Shown one piece after another: positions 34,016 to 43,096 of a DNA stretch of 64,000 nt; position 1 is the stretch's first letter, and every line of letters starts with the position of its first letter. The stretch lies in the NCBI RefSeq assembly GCF_900547735.1, contig NZ_URHZ01000018.1:1-64000 (forward strand), written 5' to 3'. Origin of the DNA: an uncultured Clostridium sp. GTDB taxonomy: Bacteria; Bacillota; Clostridia; Lachnospirales; Lachnospiraceae. The notes below the pieces were generated by a model. The model saw only the letters and a list, made by a program, of their open reading frames with translations. It was not told where the DNA came from and did no database searches. The position numbers and the translations under genes are program-made.

Positions 34016-35674
34016 CTACAGATACAGACGTTCAAATTCCGATGCGCTGACAGGTCTGCCGAACAGAAAGCCCTGTATGTAATCAGGCGATGCCTGTCTC
34101 ACAACCTCCAGCTCCGTTTCCGTTTCCACACCTTCCACACAGACGAGTGCGGAGATGCTGTGTGCAAGTTTGATAATATACTCCAAAAAGATATATTCGT
34201 AGCTGCCATCCTCAATGCCTTTTATAAAACTGCGGTCTATTTTCAGCACATTGGCAGGCAATCCTTTTAAATGGCTTAATGAAGAATAGCCTGTTCCGAA
34301 ATCATCGATTGCAATTCCGAATCCCATTGCCTGAAGGCCTCTGAATTCCTGGTTTATAATATGTAAGTTGGGCACCCAGCAGCTTTCCGTCAATTCCAGG
34401 ATAAAGCGTTCGGCCTCCAGTCCTTCCTTGGACTTTTCCCTCAGATAAGCCAGCAGATCATTTTCTTTTAACTGGATATACGAGACATTGACACTCATCA
34501 GAAATCCCGGGAATTTACTCTTCCACGCTTTGCGCTGTCTGATGCTCTCCTCCAGCACCCATTTCCCCACCTGGGTAATGGAACGGCTCTCCTCCAGAAG
34601 AGGAATAAATTCCACCGGGGAAACCTCCCCGTGTTCCGGCGAATGCCAGCGGAGCAGTGCCTCTGCGCCCACTACCTTTCCCGTCTTTGCTTCCACCTGG
34701 GGCTGGTAATATACTTCAAACTCCCTGCATCCGTTTTTCACACAGGAATGCAGGCTTTCCTGAAGCTCCATAATCCTCATTTTCCGTTTATATATGTCCT
34801 CAGAAAAGAGAGCGAGCTGGTTTTTTCCATTCATCTTGGCTATCTCAACCGCATTCTCCGCATTCCTGAACAGCTTCTGATAGGTCACACCGTCTTTTGG
34901 ATAGAAACAGGCACCGGCCGAAACGGATACCGGAAGCTGCTGCCCGTCCACAGTGAAATGGTTGCCTATAAAAATCTGAATATTTTCATAGATGCCCCTG
35001 ATATGCTCCTCCGTACCGCCCTGCATAAAGAAGACAAACTCATCTCCGTCCAGCCGGTACAGCGGACAGCCTTCGGGCAGAAGGGAAGATATCAGCGTGG
35101 AAATAATATTGAGGACACGGTCGCCAAAGGCGTAGCCGTGCTTCTCATTGATATTTCTAAAATTGTCAATGTCCAGTACAACAACGATTCCCTGAGCCGG
35201 TTTCCCCTGATTGAAAAGCTGTTCCAGATCTTTTTCAAACTGGCTCCTGTTTCTCAGGCCGGTGACATTGTCGAATTTGTTCTGCCTCCCTATATTGGAA
35301 ATTCGTCCAATCATGAACAGAGGCCTGTTCTGCTTGTCCTTTTTCACCGTTCCCCTGCATGAAACCCAGATGATGCGGCCGGATTTATTGCGGACCCGGT
35401 ATTCCATGTCATGGTAATCCCTGCCGCCCCTTTGGATCCGTTCCATATCCTCAAGCCACACGGGAAGATCTTCAGGAACCATAATCCTGGACCATTCAGC
35501 TACGACGTCTGTCTCAATCAGACGGTCAATGTCTAAATCTTCAAATGCATTTTCCGATATATAAAAAGTTCCGTTTTTAATATCCCACAGGAATAAATAA
35601 TCATCCGTGGTCTCGGAAAGCAGATCCATAATCGTATTTGCTGTAAACATCTCTTGCTTTATCATGTCCGGCAT
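34016..35674 (-). CDS. PAS-GGDEF-EAL c-di-GMP phosphodiesterase
   Basis: This 552-residue soluble protein has a PAS domain (about 12-125), a GGDEF domain (about 135-290) with a degenerate active site (RLDGDEF, first Gly lost) and an EAL domain (about 305-552). The EAL domain keeps the catalytic set: GAEALLRW, NVSYIQL, ELTESC, DDFGTGYSSLSHLK, KIDRSFI and VEGVET. It should cleave c-di-GMP, with the GGDEF part acting as a GTP-sensing or dimer module (an inference). GGAGG precedes the ATG. It is first in the operon with the cyclase downstream. Confidence 0.92.
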   Translation of the reverse strand: MPDMIKQEMFTANTIMDLLSETTDDYLFLWDIKNGTFYISENAFEDLDIDRLIETDVVAEWSRIMVPEDLPVWLEDMERIQRGGRDYHDMEYRVRNKSGRIIWVSCRGTVKKDKQNRPLFMIGRISNIGRQNKFDNVTGLRNRSQFEKDLEQLFNQGKPAQGIVVVLDIDNFRNINEKHGYAFGDRVLNIISTLISSLLPEGCPLYRLDGDEFVFFMQGGTEEHIRGIYENIQIFIGNHFTVDGQQLPVSVSAGACFYPKDGVTYQKLFRNAENAVEIAKMNGKNQLALFSEDIYKRKMRIMELQESLHSCVKNGCREFEVYYQPQVEAKTGKVVGAEALLRWHSPEHGEVSPVEFIPLLEESRSITQVGKWVLEESIRQRKAWKSKFPGFLMSVNVSYIQLKENDLLAYLREKSKEGLEAERFILELTESCWVPNLHIINQEFRGLQAMGFGIAIDDFGTGYSSLSHLKGLPANVLKIDRSFIKGIEDGSYEYIFLEYIIKLAHSISALVCVEGVETETELEVVRQASPDYIQGFLFGRPVSASEFERLYL

Positions 35675-36158
35675 GTCATCCTCCGTACAGGCAGTCTGTT
35701 AATTTCTCTTATTTCATCAATATTATAAACAGATACCCGTAATTTTCTTCCTACCAAATCCGTTTCATCTCAGAACCGGTAAAAAAAGTCTATTTCTGGT
35801 AATATATAGATCTACTATAGCAAAAAGACAGGCGTGTTTCAATCATTTATCAAAAAGAAATTTTACTTCGGGGCACTGAATTTCCTCTGTTTTCTATCAC
35901 CCGTCAGACCACACACGGCAAAATTTGATGCATTAGAGACTGCCCTTCTGTTCTTTTCACAAAACGCCTTCATATTATTTCAACCATTTATTTGTGTGAA
36001 TATTCTGCTTACACTGTCTTTTGTCTATATCTTTATGTCTTGTATCATCTAAATATTTATGCATTTTTTTTGCATATACCATATTCTGACACTACACGTT
36101 TTCTGATTGCTCCTGCGTCCCGGTTATCCTTTGCATTCTGTTTATCTCCTCTCCCTGA
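35675..36158. other. 484-base gap, no gene recognised
   Basis: AT-rich DNA upstream of the c-di-GMP operon. GGTAATATATAGATCTACTA near 35798 could be part of its promoter. A 72-codon plus-strand frame (35834-36052) has no ribosome site or family likeness. The left part also holds the 3' region of the VanZ gene. Confidence 0.4.
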
Positions 36159-36707
36159 CTAAGCCGCATTATAGAGAAACAGGGCCAGGAAGAAAACAGT
36201 TCCCGTCACCGGAGCGATTATTTCAATCGCCGTCCTGACTTTCCCCGTATCCTTCAATACCAGCAGTAAAATCCGGTACGCCGCCACTCCGATGAAACCG
36301 CCCAGTCCGTTCAGAATCACATCGTCAATATCCGTTGCTCCAACCTGGAAGAGATACTGCAGCGCTTCGGCCGCTGTGCTGATTAAGATAATCCACAGAA
36401 CATTGGTATATACCCTTTTATCGCGGTTAAACAGCGTAAGATATCCGCCCAGGGGGACGAACAGCACAATATTTCCAAGCAGATTGCTGAGCGCAAAACT
36501 CCGCCTCAGGACTTCGTCCGATAAATATTCGGCTATGGAGCGGAACGGCACGAGACTGACGGAACGGAATGACTGTTTTTTCATAAAGAGCAGCGCAAAC
36601 AGAACCAGCAGATAGAATGCAAAAACAGAATAAAGTAATAAATCATGAAAAATCCGACAGTTTGTCTTCTCGCGTTTATCCATACTATTTTTTCTATGTT
36701 TCTCCAT
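36159..36707 (-). CDS. VanZ family membrane protein
   Basis: This 182-residue protein has five hydrophobic helices. Family signatures are SLVPFRSIAEYL, NLLGNIVLFVPLGGYLTLF, STAAEALQYLFQVGATDIDD and NGLGGFIGVAAYRIL. VanZ-like proteins are linked to low-level teicoplanin resistance in Tn1546, but most chromosomal copies have no known role. AAAGGG precedes ATG 36707. A 29-bp minisatellite separates it from the upstream lipoprotein gene. Confidence 0.9.
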   Translation of the reverse strand: MEKHRKNSMDKREKTNCRIFHDLLLYSVFAFYLLVLFALLFMKKQSFRSVSLVPFRSIAEYLSDEVLRRSFALSNLLGNIVLFVPLGGYLTLFNRDKRVYTNVLWIILISTAAEALQYLFQVGATDIDDVILNGLGGFIGVAAYRILLLVLKDTGKVRTAIEIIAPVTGTVFFLALFLYNAA

Positions 36708-36751
36708 ATTCCCTTTCCGCTTTCTCCTTAGTGATTGTTAACCGATCTCCG

Positions 36752-36867
36752 CCGCTCTGTGTCCCTTTGTCCGGCCTCCGCTGCTCTGTGTCCCTCTGTC
36801 CGGCCTCCGCTGCTCTGTGCCCCTTTGTCCAGCCTCCACTGCTTTGTGCCCTCTGTCCGGCCTCCAC
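36752..36867. repeat. 29-bp minisatellite, four copies
   Basis: The unit is CTGCTCTGTGTCCCTCTGTC plus CGGCCTCCG. It lies between the stop of the lipoprotein gene (36886) and the VanZ start (36707). The unit is not a multiple of three. Confidence 0.9.
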
Positions 36868-36885
36868 GCCTGCGGTCAGCTTCAT

Positions 36886-38319
36886 TCAATTCTCATCCAG
36901 TAATTTGAAATTCGCATCGGTCACTTCTCCGGTATCCAGCGAAAACAAAACCTCATACCGGATGGTTATCGCCGGATAATCGAGCGGTGTCATATCGACC
37001 CGGCATTCGCAGAAAGAACCGTTCTGGGACAGGACCGGATAAGTCACCGTAATTTTATCGTGCTCCGTTTGATACTCCAGAAAATCAGGTATCTCGTCTT
37101 CGCCGCCGAGCCAGAACCGGTTTACGGCATCCGCTGCATTATCCGGCAGAACCACACTCTCATATCCGCCTCCATATTGGGTCACATGGGTAACCAGACC
37201 CGCGGCGGTGTCTATTGTTTTGTCTGTAAAGTTTGTAACTGCAGGCAGCACCAGGAGCTCACTCCCTTCCGCCGTCAGTCCCAGGGTATCCCACACCGTG
37301 TCGGCCGTCAGGCCGTTCCCGTATCCCCCCAGAGTCTCTGTCTCCGGCTGGTATGTATAGCCGCGGTCCGTCACACGCAAAAGCTTCCTGCTGCCTGAAA
37401 AATTCTCAAAGGTATCCAGCATCGTGTAGGTAGTATCACCCTTTGTGAGAAAATAGTCCCGGTTCCGCCCTGCATTTACAAATGCCAGCACCTGATCTGC
37501 GTATTCCCTGGTCTTGCCGCTGTGCGGCGTTCCAAGTGTGACGGCTTTTAATTTAAGGGAATCGGCAAAAAACCGTTCTTTTTCTTCCAGCGCGGCCTTT
37601 TGTTGGTCCGACATTTTATCCAGAACATCCTTTACCATCTCTTTTGTCTTTGCTATCTCCTCCTCACTGCGGAAGACATCGGTACCTTTCAAATCATATT
37701 GAAGATACCGGTTAAAGGTATGATCTTCAAATACTACAAGCCGCGCAGTCACTGAATACTGATTCTCCGCCCATTCTTCCGAGCCGGTTTCGGCAAAGCA
37801 AAGTTTCTCCGGGTCATAGCCGCTCCACTGTTTCTCCCGGATATGGGCGCTTATGAAATCTTTAACCGCGGATGGAGTCCGGATTACGGAAGCAGCGGCT
37901 TCCGCGGCTTCATAGCCCGTTATTGGAAGCTCGTGGGAACCGGCTTCCGCCCCGGTATTATTTTCAACCGACGCCCAGAGGAACGTAATAGCCTCACCGT
38001 TGCCCGCAACCGCCTGGATGGCAGCTTCATGACGGTAGTTTGTCACCCGGCTGCCGTCTGCCGTCATATAAGATGCCTCCTGGTCGTCCCGATCCGGCAG
38101 CAGCTCATTCTCCGTCATTTTGATGTCATCGTACTCTTCCCCTATCCGGCGAAGTGTGTCGCCGAGATGAAATTCATAATCGCTGAAGGTCAGGCGGTTT
38201 AGCTCATCATAATAAGGATTCGGTCCGGACTCGGCCTTTGCCTGTGTTTTACCGGCACAGCCTGAGGCTATGGCGGCCGCTGTAAACACCAGGGATAACA
38301 GCAGGTATTTCTTCTTCAT
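36886..38319 (-). CDS. Lipoprotein of unknown function
   Basis: This 477-residue lipoprotein starts MKKKYLLLSLVFTAAAIASG with lipobox ASGC. The mature part is a mixed alpha/beta sequence without a catalytic signature. Recurrent features are Tyr/Asp-rich strands (ITVTYPVLSQNGSFCECRVD, TIRYEVLFSLDTGEVTDANF) and a long charged helix (EEIAKTKEMVKDVLDKMSDQ). I do not recognise a family. AAGGAG precedes the ATG. It lies between two minisatellite arrays and is probably an exported surface protein. Confidence 0.78.
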   Translation of the reverse strand: MKKKYLLLSLVFTAAAIASGCAGKTQAKAESGPNPYYDELNRLTFSDYEFHLGDTLRRIGEEYDDIKMTENELLPDRDDQEASYMTADGSRVTNYRHEAAIQAVAGNGEAITFLWASVENNTGAEAGSHELPITGYEAAEAAASVIRTPSAVKDFISAHIREKQWSGYDPEKLCFAETGSEEWAENQYSVTARLVVFEDHTFNRYLQYDLKGTDVFRSEEEIAKTKEMVKDVLDKMSDQQKAALEEKERFFADSLKLKAVTLGTPHSGKTREYADQVLAFVNAGRNRDYFLTKGDTTYTMLDTFENFSGSRKLLRVTDRGYTYQPETETLGGYGNGLTADTVWDTLGLTAEGSELLVLPAVTNFTDKTIDTAAGLVTHVTQYGGGYESVVLPDNAADAVNRFWLGGEDEIPDFLEYQTEHDKITVTYPVLSQNGSFCECRVDMTPLDYPAITIRYEVLFSLDTGEVTDANFKLLDEN

Positions 38320-38360
38320 ATTGTTCTCCTTATCATCCTTACCCGGTATTTATTTTGTCT

Positions 38361-38460
38361 CATGAGTATTTACTTTGCCTCATGGGTATTCACTTCATCT
38401 CATAGGTATTCACTTCATCTCATGGGCATTCACTTCAATTCATGGGTATTCACTTCATCT
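38361..38460. repeat. 20-bp minisatellite, five copies
   Basis: The unit is CATGGGTATTCACTTCATCT; exactly five units are in register from 38361 to 38460. The stop codon of the DUF3781-like gene lies inside the array. Confidence 0.92.
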
Positions 38461-38758
38461 CATGGGCAGTTGTTATTTTATGGGCAGTTGTTATTTTATG
38501 GGCAGTTGTTATTTTATGGGCAGTTATAATCGTATAGCTGTAGGCATTTACCGTTATTTCACAGTTCTCCGTGTCCGCGTACCAGTTCTTGCCCTTTCTA
38601 AAAATAACGGTTTCGGGAGCCTGTATCTTCTCCCTGCACCAGGCAACCGCATCCTCCGTGTCTAAAGAAAGATTTCTTTTAATCCGTTTTGCCCCGAGTT
38701 CCGTCGTATGCAGTTTATCAAGATTCAAAATCAGTTCACATTCGTATTTTTCAATCAA
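38450..38758 (-). CDS. DUF3781-like protein with a minisatellite-encoded tail
   Basis: This 102-residue protein has a conserved core of about 75 residues: LHTTELGAKRIKRNLSLDTE, DAVAWCREKI and WYADTENCEITVNAYSYTII. It matches small clostridial proteins of DUF3781 type; the role is unknown. The C-terminus TAHKITTAHKITTAHKITTA is a six-residue repeat made by the 18-bp array at 38463-38530, so the tail is a recent extension. The start is TTG with GGAGG 8 bases upstream. It follows the GNAT gene on the same strand. Confidence 0.78.
   Translation of the reverse strand: MIEKYECELILNLDKLHTTELGAKRIKRNLSLDTEDAVAWCREKIQAPETVIFRKGKNWYADTENCEITVNAYSYTIITAHKITTAHKITTAHKITTAHEMK
38463..38530. repeat. 18-bp coding minisatellite
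   Basis: Three exact TGGGCAGTTGTTATTTTA units and a partial fourth directly abut the 20-bp array. On the minus strand each unit encodes HKITTA. Confidence 0.92.
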
Positions 38759-38855
38759 ATTCTCATCCTCCTGTTTTATGCTGATTCCGGTTTCGGCAAC
38801 AAGTGCTTTTACATCCTGCTTCTTACCGCCATGCGGCAGTAAAACCCTACGGGCT

Positions 38856-39386
38856 TTAGAGGGTGATCCAGTACCTCTGAAAAATACCGGATTTACTTAA
38901 CCCGGCGGTATCCCGCACTTCGTTCTCCAGGACTCCGCCATTCGCCTTAATTACCTTCGAAGATGCGGTGTTTTCTTTATCACAGGTCAATAAGATTCTC
39001 TCTTCGTTGAATTCTCTGCATATGCCTTTCATCAGCTTCAGCATTTCCCCCGCATATCCCCTGCGTCTTTCCGACGGCCTTACGCTATACCCGATATTGC
39101 CGCCGTGGTGCAGTAAAAACGGCGAAAGGGGATGTCTGTAATCCATGATACCAACGAGTTTATTGTCACATTGCCTCACGGCCAGATACACTTCGGACGG
39201 AACGTAGCCCTCCCCGTATTTTTTCGACAGCCGCGTTTCAAAATTCAGCCACTCGTCATATCCTTCCACCTCTTCCAGGCCTGCGCAGCCGTCAAAGCTG
39301 TCGTTATTGCCGTGCATTTCTGCTTTATAGGCCATAACCTGGCCCTCATATTCTTTTGTAGGCTTTATTAATTCGATTCTGTCCAT
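38856..39386 (-). CDS. GNAT family N-acetyltransferase
   Basis: This GNAT enzyme of about 176 residues has an acetyl-CoA loop SERRRGYAGEMLKLMKGI after GGNIGYSVRP. The C-terminal strand ITCDKENTASSKVIKANGGV is read as LLTCDKENTASSKVI. The family resembles ribosomal-protein-type or aminoglycoside-like acetyltransferases of Firmicutes; the substrate is unknown. Start ATG 39386 has GCGGGGG 7 bases upstream, better than the frame start at 39434. Confidence 0.88.
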   Translation of the reverse strand: MDRIELIKPTKEYEGQVMAYKAEMHGNNDSFDGCAGLEEVEGYDEWLNFETRLSKKYGEGYVPSEVYLAVRQCDNKLVGIMDYRHPLSPFLLHHGGNIGYSVRPSERRRGYAGEMLKLMKGICREFNEERILLTCDKENTASSKVIKANGGVLENEVRDTAGLSKSGIFQRYWITL

Positions 39387-40211
39387 AATGATGCCCCCGC
39401 CGCTTTTATTCTTATTACATCTTATTTCCCGCAACTTACCGTTCTTTCGTTTCAGAAGGATTCCGGCTAAATATAGTTCCGGCTATTCTATTATCTTACC
39501 ATTTTAGGCAGTCTAAAAACAAGGAAAGAGAACAAATATAAATGCATATTCCCTGATTCCTGTTACATTTATCGGGCACAAGCATTGTTATGTCAGCCGG
39601 ACGACGGATAATCAAGTGGATTTAAGTCTATTTTAACCGGCATTTAAACAGGCGGCAAGGTCACACCCTGCCGCCTGCATTATTCCTTCTTTTATATTTA
39701 TTCTTCCTGTCCCGCCGCCATCCCTGCCATGTGGGACAGAGATACGCCATTCCCGGCATATCCTTCGTGCAGCCTTCACTGAGCGCCTTTACACGCGTCA
39801 TAGGCTGCCCCCGGTTCCAGCTCCTGTCTGTTTGTTTATTCCTGAAGGAGAGGGAGCACCGGCCGAAGGAAACCGGTGCTCTTACAAATGAAAAAAATAC
39901 TCGGGGTTGGGGACTCCCACTTATTAAACGTTTCAAGTGTTGCGTTTGTGACAGATAAAACGGTAAAATATATGTTTTTTACACTTTTTCTTCGGTGTTA
40001 CATTCCACTGATGTTTTCCGTTTTTAAGCAATGAAGCTTTCGAGCCCCTGCAGATTTATGCGGCGGCACGGGTATTCGACAGGATAATCAAGGATGAAAT
40101 AAAATACTGTTAAAGTCCCCTCCTTACAGAAATTGAACCGGAATCTTACATACGAATAATTTGGAAGAATCAGGGGATACTTTACCATTATAAAACAATT
40201 GGGGGACTTTC
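39387..40211. other. Gap with two GC-rich hairpins, no convincing gene
   Basis: Hairpins lie at 39650-39677 (CAGGCGGCAAGG/CCCTGCCGCCTG) and 39854-39881 (GAGCACCGG/CCGGTGCTC). A 91-codon minus frame (39661-39936) lies between them, with no family likeness. Downstream, AAAGTCCCC (40112-40120) is the exact complement of GGGGACTTT (40202-40210), which contains the ribosome site of the next gene. Confidence 0.45.
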
Positions 40212-40781
40212 ATGAAACAATATTCCTGGCTCAAAAAGGCACTCGCACTGGGTACTGTTTTTTTCATTTCACTTTTACTCATAAAGCCCATCGGAGTATC
40301 CACACAGTTTTCCGTACTGTCGGGTATTTTCCATAGCGCTTTAGACGAAAACATTATAACCGAAAATAAAGAACGGACTTCCGGCTATGAAAGCACCAAC
40401 TCTTACTATGACAAAAGCGACGGAAAACTGGCACAATCAATTAAGGAACCCTGGAATTACAATTTTATTTTCGTATTGGCAATTCCGTTCGGGGCCTATA
40501 CTGCCTACGCCGTCCGTGATAAACGCAAACGCAGTGAAATGAGCGGCGTAGGTGAAGACGTGAATCAAAACCGGCAGGGTTTTCTTCGTCTGTATGTCCC
40601 CTCCTTTCTTGGCGGAGCCATACTTCTATATGGCGCAAGAATGGCCGACGGATGTACGAGCGGACATATGATGAGCGGTATCATGCAGGGAAGCGTCAGT
40701 GGTTATATCTTTGCGATTGCAGTCTTTCTCGTTGCAATTCCGACCGCAGTGACTATCGGTAATACGAACGGGCGGAGGTAA
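40212..40781 (+). CDS. YeeE/YedE-type transporter, N-terminal half protein
   Basis: This 189-residue membrane protein has four or five helices. Its hallmark is YGARMADGCTSGHMMSGIMQGSVSGY, the GCTSGH motif (with its Cys) of YeeE/YedE sulfur transporters. A soluble linker between helices (about 45-85) is Ser/Asn-rich. GGGGG lies 6 bases before the ATG. The next gene starts 4 bases after the stop and supplies the other half, so the two probably assemble into one thiosulfate or related sulfur-compound permease. Confidence 0.88.
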   Translation: MKQYSWLKKALALGTVFFISLLLIKPIGVSTQFSVLSGIFHSALDENIITENKERTSGYESTNSYYDKSDGKLAQSIKEPWNYNFIFVLAIPFGAYTAYAVRDKRKRSEMSGVGEDVNQNRQGFLRLYVPSFLGGAILLYGARMADGCTSGHMMSGIMQGSVSGYIFAIAVFLVAIPTAVTIGNTNGRR

Positions 40782-40785
40782 ATCA

Positions 40786-41358
40786 ATGGAAAATGTACTT
40801 GCAATTATTTTGGGCTTTTTGTTTGGATATGTATTATATTTATCCGGTGCTTCATCACCAAAAAAACTGATTTCCATGCTGCGCCTTGAAAATTTGGAAT
40901 TAATGAAAATAATTATCTTCGGCATTGGATTTGCCAGTGCATTGCTGTCACTCGCCGGGTTGACCGGCGTGTTGAATCTTGCGCATTTAGGCGTTAAGGG
41001 GACAAACCTGGGCGTAATAACAGGGGGTCTGCTTTTTGGAATTGGATTCGGCACCGTAGGCACTTGTCCCGGAACCTGCGTGGCGGCAACCGGCAGCGGC
41101 GGGTATAAAAAGGCAGTCAGCGCAGTGTTCGGCGGTCTTACAGGCGCATGGCTCTTTTCTGTCACCTATGAGTATTGGAAGCAAATCGGGCTGTTTTCCA
41201 TCATGAATCTTGGAAAACTGACTTTATTTAAAATTACGGATGCATATGATGCCGTGTTTCCGATCGGATTCATGGGTTTGCTGATCGTGGCTGTTCTGTT
41301 TATGGTAATCGGTCTAATCCTGCCTGTTAATTTTAAATCCAACAGTTCTTCCTCGTGA
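40786..41358 (+). CDS. YeeE/YedE-type transporter, C-terminal half protein
   Basis: This 190-residue membrane protein of about five helices carries the second Cys hallmark GIGFGTVGTCPGTCVAATG, plus GFLFGYVLYLSGASSPKKLI. In TsuA-type carriers the conserved Cys residues relay thiosulfate through the pore. GGAGG lies 7 bases before the ATG, inside the end of the first half gene. A bidirectional terminator is found at 41644-41694. The two-gene layout is common in anaerobes; sulfur donor use (or selenium-linked roles) is an inference. Confidence 0.88.
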   Translation: MENVLAIILGFLFGYVLYLSGASSPKKLISMLRLENLELMKIIIFGIGFASALLSLAGLTGVLNLAHLGVKGTNLGVITGGLLFGIGFGTVGTCPGTCVAATGSGGYKKAVSAVFGGLTGAWLFSVTYEYWKQIGLFSIMNLGKLTLFKITDAYDAVFPIGFMGLLIVAVLFMVIGLILPVNFKSNSSSS

Positions 41359-41643
41359 ACGGAATCTTTGCGGCGTTGGGCGAATTGCAGAACGCACATA
41401 CTCCTTTACAAACCCTTAAAAAATGACATGCTGATGCGCCTCCTCTGGCAGTCTTTTATGTTTTTTCAGGCCCCCTTCCTTAGTATCCGGGAGCATCTGA
41501 TTACGGTTGATGAGAGCCGTCACCCGCTGCTTAAAATGGCGGCATGAGCTCGGATATGCTATAGACGGGCTCGTTGCAATGGGAATTACGGATGCGGCAA
41601 ATTACAGTCTGTAGGACAGGTTTGTGCGGTGAGATGGTTTATA

Positions 41644-41694
41644 AAAAACGGGAATAAAATCCGCCTTGGAGAGGCGATTTTACTCCTGTTTTCT
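41644..41694. terminator. Bidirectional terminator between convergent genes
   Basis: AAAAACGGGAATAAAATCCGCC pairs with GGCGATTTTACTCCTGTTTT across TTGGAGA, with T and A runs at either end. It lies between the YeeE/YedE pair and the binding lipoprotein gene. Confidence 0.8.
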
Positions 41695-41755
41695 TTTATA
41701 AATGCCGTTATATATTTAGTGTATGTCAAAACTCATCAAAAACCGTATCCCCGCT

Positions 41756-43084
41756 CTACTCGTGCAGTTTACTATTTTCCCAGCCCGCCTCTATCGCCGC
41801 ATTACAATCCTCATCAAGCGCTTCGGCTGCCTCCTGCGGCGTTTTGGTTCCGGCAAGGAGTTCGTGAATGTGTGTATAGAACACGTCTCGCACACCGCGC
41901 CAATTGGGATTATTGGCGGTAAAATCCACCGTGTTGGACGCGTTGGCAGTATAGGCCTCCTGCATAAAAATGTGTCCGCTCACACGTTCCGTCGTCGCAT
42001 TGCTGGCAGGGATGCCGACCTGCGCGTAATTCATGAGTTCCTCATTAGACATAAAATAACGCAGGAAATCCTTGGCGGCCCGGACCTTCTCCGGGTCCCC
42101 ATTGTCGAAAATCTCAAAGCCGGTGACAAAAGACGTGTTATATCCTTTCCCGTCCGGGCTGGGGAAATTGGCCACCCCTGTCGAACTCCTGTCCATACCG
42201 GGCAGAGTGGCGCTGTTCGCTATATATATGGCAAGTTGGTTATTGGCAAATAAATTGCTGCAGTCAACTATCTCCATGTTCTCACAGCCGGCCGGAAAAT
42301 AGCCCTTCTGATAGGAATCAGCGATCCACTGCAGGGCGGCAATCCCCTCTTCCGTATTGAGATTAAAACGGCCCTTTTCATCAAAGAAAGAACTGCCTTT
42401 ACTGCGCAGTAAAGTCATGATATGCGTATCTCCCTGGTCGTTCTTGGCGTACATCAACATGGGATAGGTCATCTCAGGCAGCTTTTCGGCCAGCGTGGAA
42501 AGAATGTCTTCCCATTCCTCCGGTGTCCAGCTCTGTATCGTGCCCTCCTCTCCAATATACTTTTCCAGCCCGCATTGGCGGAACAGATCCCGGTTATAAA
42601 TCAGCGTGTTTTGAAGACTGTAATAGGGCATCATATAGGTCTTGCCGTCCATCTGGCTCATCTTCCAGAGCATGGTGTCAACGTCTGCCCGCATTTCTTC
42701 CGTGATGATGTCGTCCAGCGGCGCCACACGGCCCGTATGTATATATCCCGCCATGTTGAAGTAACCTTCGAACAGAATGTCCACTGCATTATCCGTATCA
42801 AAGCAGCCGGTAATATATTCGTCCTCCTCCGTGTAGCCGAATTTCACAACCTCCACCGTGACATCGTAGTCCGTATACTGGGCGGCAAACTCCTCACCTA
42901 CCCTGCTTAATACTTCATAAGAATCGGTAATGTCCGTGTCGGCATTAGCCACTGTCAACGGAGGGAGCTTTACTTTCAGCGTAATCTGCCGCTTCTCCGC
43001 CTCCTGTGTTTTACAACCGGTAAGCGCGCCCACAAGCATAACAAAGAATATTCCCTCTGTAACAATCCTTCTCCAGTTTTTCAT
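41756..43084 (-). CDS. Extracellular solute-binding lipoprotein (sugar ABC family 1)
   Basis: This 442-residue lipoprotein has a lipobox LTGC at about residue 24. The mature domain follows the SBP family 1 pattern: EEFAAQYTDYDVTVEVVKFG, DNAVDILFEGYFNMAGYIHT, GRVAPLDDIIT, KTYMMPYYSLQNTLIYNRDL and FNLNTEEGIAALQWIADSYQ. It should bind a sugar or oligosaccharide. No ABC permease or ATPase is next to it. It starts 12 bases after a hybrid histidine kinase gene, so it may act as that kinase's ligand sensor (an inference). Confidence 0.9.
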   Translation of the reverse strand: MKNWRRIVTEGIFFVMLVGALTGCKTQEAEKRQITLKVKLPPLTVANADTDITDSYEVLSRVGEEFAAQYTDYDVTVEVVKFGYTEEDEYITGCFDTDNAVDILFEGYFNMAGYIHTGRVAPLDDIITEEMRADVDTMLWKMSQMDGKTYMMPYYSLQNTLIYNRDLFRQCGLEKYIGEEGTIQSWTPEEWEDILSTLAEKLPEMTYPMLMYAKNDQGDTHIMTLLRSKGSSFFDEKGRFNLNTEEGIAALQWIADSYQKGYFPAGCENMEIVDCSNLFANNQLAIYIANSATLPGMDRSSTGVANFPSPDGKGYNTSFVTGFEIFDNGDPEKVRAAKDFLRYFMSNEELMNYAQVGIPASNATTERVSGHIFMQEAYTANASNTVDFTANNPNWRGVRDVFYTHIHELLAGTKTPQEAAEALDEDCNAAIEAGWENSKLHE

Positions 43085-43096
43085 TTCTACTCTCCT

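Noticed and set aside
36694..36885. A 63-residue repeat protein before VanZ
   Set aside because: The 29-bp unit is not a multiple of three, so the peptide is not a true repeat, and no ribosome site precedes the ATG.
38361..38530. CRISPR array
   Set aside because: Units are directly abutting 18-20 bp tandem copies with no spacers and no cas genes; the same holds for the other arrays.
39661..39936. A 91-codon minus-strand gene between two hairpins
   Set aside because: No family likeness, weak start context, and its stop lies inside a terminator-like stem.
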